Notes under the pieces: generated by a model
Told to the model about the DNA's origin: nothing
Database searches by the model: none
What the model saw: only the letters and a program-made list of their open reading frames with translations
Assembly (NCBI GenBank): GCA_964412845.1
Contig: CAYPQM010000009.1
Coordinates: forward strand, 1-64,000
Length of the DNA: 64,000 nucleotides
Direction of reading: 5' to 3'
Source: JAWWPY01 sp964412845
Lineage (GTDB): Bacteria; Actinomycetota; Actinomycetes; Streptosporangiales; Streptosporangiaceae
Shown: positions 45,284 through 51,504 of the stretch, one piece after another
Position numbering within the stretch: position 1 is the first letter of the stretch
How the letters are laid out: each line of letters starts with the position of its first letter
Translations under genes and position numbers: made by a program

Positions 45284-45366
45284 TTCACCAGTAACGACAT
45301 CCGCAGACGCTGCGTGAGTAGCCGCCACGTCTGTCCTTCGCCTACCGCTTGAAGGGTTACTCAACC

Positions 45367-46296
45367 ATGACCGAAATCATCAGCAGCGCGACCCGGATCG
45401 GCATCACCAGGCTGGCCGGCAACGTCGGCGCCGAGATCTCCGGCGTCGACACCGGCGATGTGCTCAGCGACGACGCGGTGGCCCAGGTACGCCAGGCACT
45501 GCTCGACCACAAGGTGGTCTTCCTGCGCGACCAGAGCCTCGACTACGCCCGGCAGGTGGCCTTCGCCGAGCGGCTCGGCCCGGTGACACTCGGCCATCCG
45601 ACCCTGGCGTCGCCGCAGGATCAGCCGTTCCTGGAGGAGATCGACTCACGCAGGGGCGGCCGGGCCAACCACTGGCACACGGACGTGACCTTCGTGGACC
45701 GGCCGCCGGCCTTCACCCTGCTGCACGCCGTCGTCATCCCGCCGGTCGGCGGGGACACGATCTGGGCCAACACCGTGACCGCGTACCAGAGCCTGCCGGC
45801 CGAGCTGCGCGACCTGGCCGAACGGCTGCGCATCGTGCACACCAACGACTACGACTACGCGGCCGTGTATGGCCGCGGGGAGCGCGGCGACCCCGAGCTC
45901 GCGGCCCGGCAGAAGGAGTTCACCTCGACCGTCTACGAGACCGAGCATCCCGCCGTCCGGGTGCACCCGGAGACCGGTGAGCTGTCACTGGTCCTTGGTG
46001 GCTTCGCGCGGACCGTGCTCGGGTTCTCCCCGCAGGCATCACGTGACCTCATCCGGATCCTGCAGGACTACGTCACCCGCCCCGAGCAGACGCTGCGCTG
46101 GCGCTGGCGGGTCGGTGACCTGGCCATCTGGGACAACCGGGCCACCCAGCACTACGCGATCTTCGACTACGGCGGCGCGCACCGACGCGGCGAGCGGGTC
46201 ACTGTCGCAGGCTCGCTGCCGATCGGCATCGACGGCCGGCCGAGCGTATCGCTGAAGGGTGATGCATCGGCCTACTACGCCGGCGCGGCGGGCTAA
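45367..46296 (+). CDS. TauD/AtsK-type Fe(II)/2-oxoglutarate dioxygenase, copy 1
   Basis: 309 residues from ATG 45367. Oxygenases of this family release sulfite or sulfate from sulfonates or alkyl sulfates, using 2-oxoglutarate and O2. The facial triad is visible as HTD in NHWHTDVTFVDRPPAF and the distal His in NRATQHYAIFDY; a conserved Arg in HRRGERVTV binds 2-oxoglutarate. The sequence around HTDVTFVDRPPAFTLLHAVV and STVYETEHPAVRVHPETGE resembles alkylsulfatase AtsK more than taurine dioxygenase proper. It opens the transporter operon: a binding protein, ATPase and permease follow. A close paralogue stands at the other end. Confidence 0.88.
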   Translation: MTEIISSATRIGITRLAGNVGAEISGVDTGDVLSDDAVAQVRQALLDHKVVFLRDQSLDYARQVAFAERLGPVTLGHPTLASPQDQPFLEEIDSRRGGRANHWHTDVTFVDRPPAFTLLHAVVIPPVGGDTIWANTVTAYQSLPAELRDLAERLRIVHTNDYDYAAVYGRGERGDPELAARQKEFTSTVYETEHPAVRVHPETGELSLVLGGFARTVLGFSPQASRDLIRILQDYVTRPEQTLRWRWRVGDLAIWDNRATQHYAIFDYGGAHRRGERVTVAGSLPIGIDGRPSVSLKGDASAYYAGAAG

Positions 46297-46342
46297 TCCG
46301 CCGCTGCCCGCACCCCCCGATCATCCCGACCGAAGGAAACTG

Positions 46343-47440
46343 ATGAGCACATCAGCAGACGTGACCGTGCCGGCCCGCAAGCCGGCTCCCATCTACAAGC
46401 GCAGGCGGCGGCGGATCTACGGCAGCCTCGCGATAGTGGCCGTGCTGGTCATCGCCGTGATCGTGTGGGCTGTCACCGGCCGCGGCGGTTCCAGCGGGGC
46501 GCTGCCCGGCTTCACGATCGCCTACGGCCAGGGCACCGTGGCCAACTCCGACAGCATCATCGACAGTGACGCGACGCTGGCCAAGACGATCCCGGCCCAG
46601 CTGCACTTCGTGCCGTTCGACGCGGGCGTGACAGCGATCGCCGAGATGCGCAGTGGCAGCCTCCAGGCCATCAGCGGTGTCGGCAACCCGCCGGTGGTCG
46701 GCGCCATCGGCACCAAGACTGCGGTTACCGTTGTCATCGCGCAGAGCTTTGACGCGGACGCACTGATCGTTCCCGCGTCGGTCAGCTCGGCCGCGGGGCT
46801 GGCCGGGAAGTCGGTCGGCGTGCTGGTCGGATCATCCGAGGACTATGAGCTGCGCGGCTGGCTGGCGCTGCAGCACCTCACCTCGTCAGTCAAGGTGGTC
46901 GGCTTTGCCAGCGAGCAGGCCGCCGCCGCCGCGTACCTGGGCGGCTCCGTCGCCGCGGCCTACGTGCAGGCGGGACCGGAAGCCCAGCTGGTCGCGAAGG
47001 GCGGTCACCCGCTCATCGACGCCGAGCAGATCGCCAAGCTGGGCATCCCCGGCCTCAACGTGGTCGCGGTCTCGCAGAACCTGGTCAGGAGCAACCCCGC
47101 GCTGGTGCAGAAGTACGTGTGCGCCGAGGTCCAGGCGACCCGGCTGTTCACCGGCCCGCAGTCAGCCAGGTACCTGACCCAGAGCGCCAAGGTCCAGGGT
47201 GTCCCGGGCAACCTCATCGTGTCGGCCACGAAGAACTACCCGTTCATCCCGCTCAGCCAGCAACTGCACTGGCTCGGCTCCACGGCGGGCGACACGGGCA
47301 GCCCGATCGTCAAGGCATACGTGCAGACCGGGAAGTTCCTGGTCGGGCAGGGCCGCCTGCCCTCGGCCCCATCTGCCTCGGTCGTGGCCACCCATGTCGA
47401 TCCGACATTCGTCAAGAAGGCGCTGGCTGGTGACTGCTGA
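46343..47440 (+). CDS. ABC transporter substrate-binding protein (TauA/SsuA-like), membrane-anchored
   Basis: 365 residues from ATG 46343 (AAGGAAA upstream). The solute-binding fold of the sulfonate/nitrate type is suggested by FTIAYGQGTVANSDSIID, AEMRSGSLQAISGVGNPPVV and AGLAGKSVGVLVGSSEDYEL. Unlike usual binding lipoproteins there is no lipobox cysteine: the N-terminus is KRRRRR followed by one helix (residues 27-44, GSLAIVAVLVIAVIVWAV), so it should be tethered by a transmembrane segment. The stop overlaps the ATPase start by 11 bases. The ligand is inferred from the dioxygenase neighbours. Confidence 0.82.
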   Translation: MSTSADVTVPARKPAPIYKRRRRRIYGSLAIVAVLVIAVIVWAVTGRGGSSGALPGFTIAYGQGTVANSDSIIDSDATLAKTIPAQLHFVPFDAGVTAIAEMRSGSLQAISGVGNPPVVGAIGTKTAVTVVIAQSFDADALIVPASVSSAAGLAGKSVGVLVGSSEDYELRGWLALQHLTSSVKVVGFASEQAAAAAYLGGSVAAAYVQAGPEAQLVAKGGHPLIDAEQIAKLGIPGLNVVAVSQNLVRSNPALVQKYVCAEVQATRLFTGPQSARYLTQSAKVQGVPGNLIVSATKNYPFIPLSQQLHWLGSTAGDTGSPIVKAYVQTGKFLVGQGRLPSAPSASVVATHVDPTFVKKALAGDC

Positions 47441-48242
47441 CGCGGGCACCCGGCCGGACGCGGGCCCAGCGGCCGCTCACGTGGTGCTCGAATCGGTCGG
47501 CAAGACGTTCCGCCGGTCCGGCCGGCGGACGGTGGCCCTGTCCGGGATCAACCTCCAGGTCGCCCCGGGAGAGCTCGTCTGCCTGCTCGGCCCGTCTGGG
47601 TGCGGGAAGTCGACCCTGCTGCGCATCGTGGCGGGCGCCCTGGCCAGCGACCAGGGCTCGGTACGCGTCGGGGGCCGGCCGGCCGGTGGCCCGGCCCCCG
47701 ACCGGGGCATGCTGTTCCAGAGCCCGATGCTGTTCCCCTGGCTGACGACCAGGCAGAACGTCTTGTTCGGCCCGAAGGCGCAGCGGTCCGCCGGCATTCA
47801 CCAGCGGGACGATCCTGAGCTGGACGCCGAGGCCGACGCGATCCTGGCGACCGTCGGGCTGGCGCAGTTCAGCGACGCCTTCCCGCACGAACTGTCGGGC
47901 GGGATGCAGCATCGGGCGGCGTTCGCCCGGGCGATGGTCACCCGGCCCTCGCTGCTGCTCATGGACGAGCCGTTCGGCGCGCTCGACGCGATCACCCGGA
48001 TCCGCATGCACGATTTCCTGCTGAGCATGTGGGAGCGCTACCGGATCACCATCATCTTCGTGACACACGACATCGAGGAGGCGGTGCTGCTCGGTGACCG
48101 GGTGGCGGTGATGGGCGGGAAGCCGCCTGGCATCCGCGAGATTCTCGATGTCCCGCTGGGCCGGCCCCGGCATGCCGCCGACGTCGACACGGAGCGGTTC
48201 CTCGCCGTCAAGCGCAGGATCCGCGCATCCCTGACCAGATGA
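47430..48242 (+). CDS. ABC transporter ATPase (SsuB/TauB-like)
   Basis: 270 residues from GTG 47430. Walker A is GPSGCGKST, the Q-loop FQSPMLFPWLT, the signature LSGGMQHR, Walker B LLLMDEPFGALD and the H-loop THDIEEA. The FQSPMLFPW form of the Q-loop and the late DRVAVMGGKPPGI are typical of the nitrate/sulfonate/taurine importer class. It overlaps the binding protein gene and is followed after 53 bases by the permease. Confidence 0.93.
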   Translation: MTADAGTRPDAGPAAAHVVLESVGKTFRRSGRRTVALSGINLQVAPGELVCLLGPSGCGKSTLLRIVAGALASDQGSVRVGGRPAGGPAPDRGMLFQSPMLFPWLTTRQNVLFGPKAQRSAGIHQRDDPELDAEADAILATVGLAQFSDAFPHELSGGMQHRAAFARAMVTRPSLLLMDEPFGALDAITRIRMHDFLLSMWERYRITIIFVTHDIEEAVLLGDRVAVMGGKPPGIREILDVPLGRPRHAADVDTERFLAVKRRIRASLTR

Positions 48243-48295
48243 GCCCGCACCGGGCCGCTGCGCGTGTGCCTGGCGGAACCGCTAAGGAGTAACCG

Positions 48296-49201
48296 ATGTC
48301 AGGCTGGCATTCCGCGCCGCTCAGCGGCACCGCCGTGATCGAGGAAGGCGCCCAGGCGAGCCTGGGCGCGGCCGACCACGGCCCGCTCGACGAGCGCGCC
48401 GACCTGCTGGCGCACCGGCGGGCCCGGCGGCGGGCCCGCACCCGGCGGGTGGTGACCGGCCTGGGCGGGCTCGTCGCCCTGGTGCTGCTATGGCAGGTAG
48501 CCGCCATGATCCTCAGCGATCAGGTGGCGCTGCCCTCGGTCATCCAGACCGGGTCGCAGTTCGCGCACTACCTGACCCGGCCCTACCCAGCGCAGGGCAA
48601 GCCGCTCTGGTTCGACCTGTACATCAGCCTGCGCCGGATCCTGTTCGGGTTCGTCATCGGCGTCGCGATCGGCGTGGCCGCCGGAGCCGCGATGTCAGCC
48701 AGCCGGGTGATCCGGCACCTGGTCGATCCCGTCATCGAGGTCATCCGGCCACTGCCGCCGCTCGCCTTCATTCCGCTGTTCATCGTCTGGCTGGGCATCG
48801 GCGAACTGCCCAAGGAGGTCCTGATCATTGTCGGGGTCATCCCGGTGATGGCCATCACCACCGTCGCCGCGCTCGACGAGGTCCCCGAAGACCTGCGGCT
48901 GTGCGCGAGGACTCTCGGCGCGACCCGCGGGTACACCTTGGCGCACGTGCAGATCCGCTCGGCGCTGCCAGGGATCCTGACCGGCATGCGGATCGCCATG
49001 GCCGGGGCCTGGAGCAGCATCGTCGCGGTCGAGTTGCTCGCGGCGACCAGCGGGCTCGGATTCCTGATCATGCAGGCGGGCGACTACCTGGACACCGCGC
49101 TCGTTTTCGCCGGGATCATCACGATCGCCCTCGCGGGCCTGGTCCTTGACGGCTGCCTGCGCGGCCTGCTCATCGTGGCTGACCCGAGCAGGCGCGGATA
49201 G
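48296..49201 (+). CDS. ABC transporter permease (SsuC/TauC-like)
   Basis: 301 residues from ATG 48296 with AAGGAG upstream. After a charged N-terminus there are about six helices. The EAA loop that contacts the ATPase is seen in LCARTLGATRGYTLAHVQIR followed by SALPGILTGMRIAMAGAWSS. The segment IRPLPPLAFIPLFIVWLGIG is common in sulfonate-type permeases. It ends the operon: a hairpin follows 35 bases later. Confidence 0.92.
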   Translation: MSGWHSAPLSGTAVIEEGAQASLGAADHGPLDERADLLAHRRARRRARTRRVVTGLGGLVALVLLWQVAAMILSDQVALPSVIQTGSQFAHYLTRPYPAQGKPLWFDLYISLRRILFGFVIGVAIGVAAGAAMSASRVIRHLVDPVIEVIRPLPPLAFIPLFIVWLGIGELPKEVLIIVGVIPVMAITTVAALDEVPEDLRLCARTLGATRGYTLAHVQIRSALPGILTGMRIAMAGAWSSIVAVELLAATSGLGFLIMQAGDYLDTALVFAGIITIALAGLVLDGCLRGLLIVADPSRRG

Positions 49202-49236
49202 CTCGCATGCGGCCCAACTTTGCCGACCCAGGTCAC

Positions 49237-49261
49237 CCTGGCCTGCGGGACCGGGGCCAGG
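49237..49261 (+). terminator. Hairpin after the permease gene
   Basis: CCTGGCC-N11-GGCCAGG, seven perfect pairs, 35 bases after the permease stop. It separates the transporter operon from the second dioxygenase promoter. Confidence 0.5.
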
Positions 49262-49293
49262 CCCGCTGGGCCAGTTCGGTCAAACCTGCTAAA

Positions 49294-49326
49294 CCTACTA
49301 TCTAGATAGGAATAATTGACATAGCG
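49294..49326 (+). promoter_or_regulatory. Shared upstream element, copy 2 (sulfonate locus)
   Basis: Matches copy 1 (44954-44986) at 26 of 33 positions. It contains CTATCTAGATAG (49298-49309), a perfect 12-bp palindrome, within CCTA-N9-TAGG, and then TTGACA (49316-49321). An ATGACG lies 35 bases after the start of TTGACA, against 36 in copy 1. The dioxygenase ATG is only 53 bases downstream. The better symmetry suggests this is the stronger regulator site. Confidence 0.68.
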
Positions 49327-49379
49327 GCCCCGGCTTGGCACGCTCGGATTATGACGTTCCGCGTGGAGAGGTTATCGCC

Positions 49380-50312
49380 ATGACCAGCACCGTCGCCGCG
49401 TCCGCCCGGATCAGCGTCACCCCGCTGGCCGGCCATATCGGAGCCGTGATCGCTGGCGTCGATGCCGGGCAGCCGCCGGGTGACGAAGCGGTGGCCCAGG
49501 TCCGCGAGGCACTGCTCGACCACAAGGTGGTCTTCCTGCGTGACCAGCACCTGGACTACCCGGCGCAAGTGGCCTTCGGCCAGCGCTTCGGCCCGCTCAC
49601 GCTCGGCCATCCCACCCTGGCGTCCCCGCCTGAGCAGCCCTTCCTGGAGGAGATCGACTCGGCCCAGGGGGCACGGACCAACTACTGGCATACCGATGTC
49701 ACGTTCGTGGACCGCCCGCCCGCCTTCACCATGCTGCGGGCGGTCATCATCCCGCCGGTAGGCGGCGACACCATCTGGGCCAACACAGTCACCGCCTACG
49801 AGACCCTGCCGCCGGAACTGCGCCAGCTTGTGGATCACATCCGCATCGTGCACACCAACGCCGCCGACGACGCCGCCGTGGACCGGCGCCTCGACCGCAC
49901 TGACCCGCAGCGCGCCGCCAGGCGCCGCGAGTTCGTGTCCACGGTCTATGAGACCGAGCATCCCGCCGTCCGGATCCACCCGGAGACGGGGGAGCGGTCC
50001 CTGGTGGTTGGCGGGTTCGCGCGCAGCGTGGCCGGATACGGCCCGCAGGCGTCCCGGGACCTGATCCGGATCCTGCAAGACCACATCACCAAGCCTGAGC
50101 ACACCGTGCGCTGGAAATGGCGCGTTGGCGACCTCGCCATCTGGGACAACCGCGCCACCCAGCACTACGCCATTTTCGACTACGGAACCGAGCGCCGGCG
50201 CGGCGAGCGGGTCACGGTGGCCGGGCCGGTGCCGGTCGGAGTCGACGGCCGCAAGAGCGTCGCCCTCACCGGGGAGGCGGCGGCATATTACGCCGGGGCG
50301 CCCGCCGCGTGA
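49380..50312 (+). CDS. TauD/AtsK-type Fe(II)/2-oxoglutarate dioxygenase, copy 2
   Basis: 310 residues from ATG 49380, with GGAGAGG upstream. It keeps the same active-site set as copy 1: YWHTDVTFVDRPPAF, the distal His in NRATQHYAIFDY and the Arg of RRRGERVTV. By eye the two proteins are about 70-75% identical, with perfect blocks around the metal site and one divergent stretch near residues 160-180 (AADDAAVDRRLDRTDPQR here; DYDYAAVYGRGERGDPEL in copy 1), which may affect substrate choice. A ten-codon ORF (MTFRVERLSP) ends in ATGA overlapping its start. It has its own promoter. Confidence 0.88.
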   Translation: MTSTVAASARISVTPLAGHIGAVIAGVDAGQPPGDEAVAQVREALLDHKVVFLRDQHLDYPAQVAFGQRFGPLTLGHPTLASPPEQPFLEEIDSAQGARTNYWHTDVTFVDRPPAFTMLRAVIIPPVGGDTIWANTVTAYETLPPELRQLVDHIRIVHTNAADDAAVDRRLDRTDPQRAARRREFVSTVYETEHPAVRIHPETGERSLVVGGFARSVAGYGPQASRDLIRILQDHITKPEHTVRWKWRVGDLAIWDNRATQHYAIFDYGTERRRGERVTVAGPVPVGVDGRKSVALTGEAAAYYAGAPAA

Positions 50313-50322
50313 TTGGTGCTCA

Positions 50323-50400
50323 GGGCTGCGTTGATCTGGCCAGGACTGCGTTGATCTGGCCAGGGCTGCGTTGATGGCCAGGGCCGCGTTGATGGTCAGG
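50323..50400. repeat. 20-bp tandem repeat after the second dioxygenase
   Basis: GGGCTGCGTTGATCTGGCCA occurs four times with small changes (units at about 50323, 50343, 50363 and 50382). The last copy runs into the stop codon of the convergent oxidoreductase gene. Confidence 0.88.
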
Positions 50401-51247
50401 GCAGCAGGGCGTCCAGGATCGAGGTGACGGTGCGCTCGTCGGCGGCCGCCGTCCCGTCCCGGGGGGACCGGCGGAAGATCTCGGCCGCCGCCTCATGAAA
50501 GCCGCCGGGCAGCCCGGCCGAGGCCATGCTCGCGGCGATCTCCTCCATCTCGCCCACCCAGCGCCACCCCTTGGCGGCGGCTGACTTCGCGGCCGCCTGC
50601 GACCGGCCGGCCAGCCCCGGCTGGGATTCCTGCCACTCAGCGAGCAAGGTTTCCTCGACCCCCGCCGTCCGGGCGAGTCCCCGCACGGCCAGGATCAGCG
50701 CGGCCGTGCCCTTGGTCCACCCGGCGTAGGCCATCTTCAGCGCGGACGCCGCCGCCGCGCCGCCGTCGATGACCCGGGCGTCCAGGGCGCTTCCAGCGAA
50801 CAGATCCGCGACCTGGGCGGCGCGTGGTCCGGACAGGTACAGCCGGGTCCGCCCGGGCACCGACGGGGGAGATCCGATGATTCCGCCGTCGACATAGCTC
50901 CCGCCGCCCGCCGCCACGATCCGGGCGACTTCCTGGGCGGTACCAGGCGAGATCGCATTCGCGTCGACGAACACACCGCCGAAACCAGTTCCGGCGGTCC
51001 CGGCCACCGACCGGGCCACGTCCAGGGCAGCGTGCGGCGGGCAGACCGACACGATCAGGCCGGCCTGGCCGGCTAGCGCGCCGACCGTGCCAGCATCGCG
51101 CAGCCCGGCCGCCGCGGCCCGGGCCACGGTGCCGGGCCCGCGCCCGGCGGACGCCCAGAGCACCTGGTGCCCGGCCATGACCAGGCAGCCGCCCACGGCA
51201 GCGCCCATCTCACCGGGGTGCAGCAGTCCGATCTGTGCCTGGCCCAT
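50396..51247 (-). CDS. NAD(P)-dependent oxidoreductase, 3-hydroxyisobutyrate dehydrogenase-like (DUF1932)
   Basis: 283 residues from ATG 51247. The Rossmann N-terminus is IGLLHPGEMGAAVGGCLVMA, where the usual GxGxMG is HPGEMG; then LIVSVCPPHAALDVARSVAG and VDANAISPGTAQEVARIV. The C-terminal helical domain (ALKMAYAGWTKGTAALILAV) matches the DUF1932 class. The substrate is unknown. It is convergent with the dioxygenase. The region between it and ppdK (51248-51504) carries their divergent promoters. Confidence 0.8.
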   Translation of the reverse strand: MGQAQIGLLHPGEMGAAVGGCLVMAGHQVLWASAGRGPGTVARAAAAGLRDAGTVGALAGQAGLIVSVCPPHAALDVARSVAGTAGTGFGGVFVDANAISPGTAQEVARIVAAGGGSYVDGGIIGSPPSVPGRTRLYLSGPRAAQVADLFAGSALDARVIDGGAAAASALKMAYAGWTKGTAALILAVRGLARTAGVEETLLAEWQESQPGLAGRSQAAAKSAAAKGWRWVGEMEEIAASMASAGLPGGFHEAAAEIFRRSPRDGTAAADERTVTSILDALLP

Positions 51248-51504
51248 GATGGGTCTAGCCTGCCATGACTCGCCCCGCCCGGGCAGGGACAGGAGAAGGT
51301 CAACGGCAACCTCGCGCCCGCCGGCAGTGTGCTCGGCCGAGGCAGGGCCGGCCGCGGCCGGCCGATCTGGCCACCACGTCATGCGCCAGGGGAGGGCCAG
51401 GCTCGGTAGGCTTCAATCATCGGGCCGAGAGGCCGTCATCATCCATGCCGTCACGCGTCCGGGTGCGCGGACCAGCGTCGGCGGCACTACGAGGAGACCG
51501 TGCA

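Noticed and set aside
49351..49383. Second regulatory leader peptide (MTFRVERLSP) before dioxygenase copy 2
   Set aside because: It starts at the same distance from TTGACA as the cysteine leader, but has no cysteine or repeated codon and mainly spans the ribosome site of the dioxygenase; translational coupling is enough to explain it.
44876..50400. Recently acquired genomic island with mobile ends
   Set aside because: The locus is accessory, but base composition matches the neighbours and no transposase, integrase, tRNA or flanking long repeat is visible. The short repeats at each end are unrelated in sequence.
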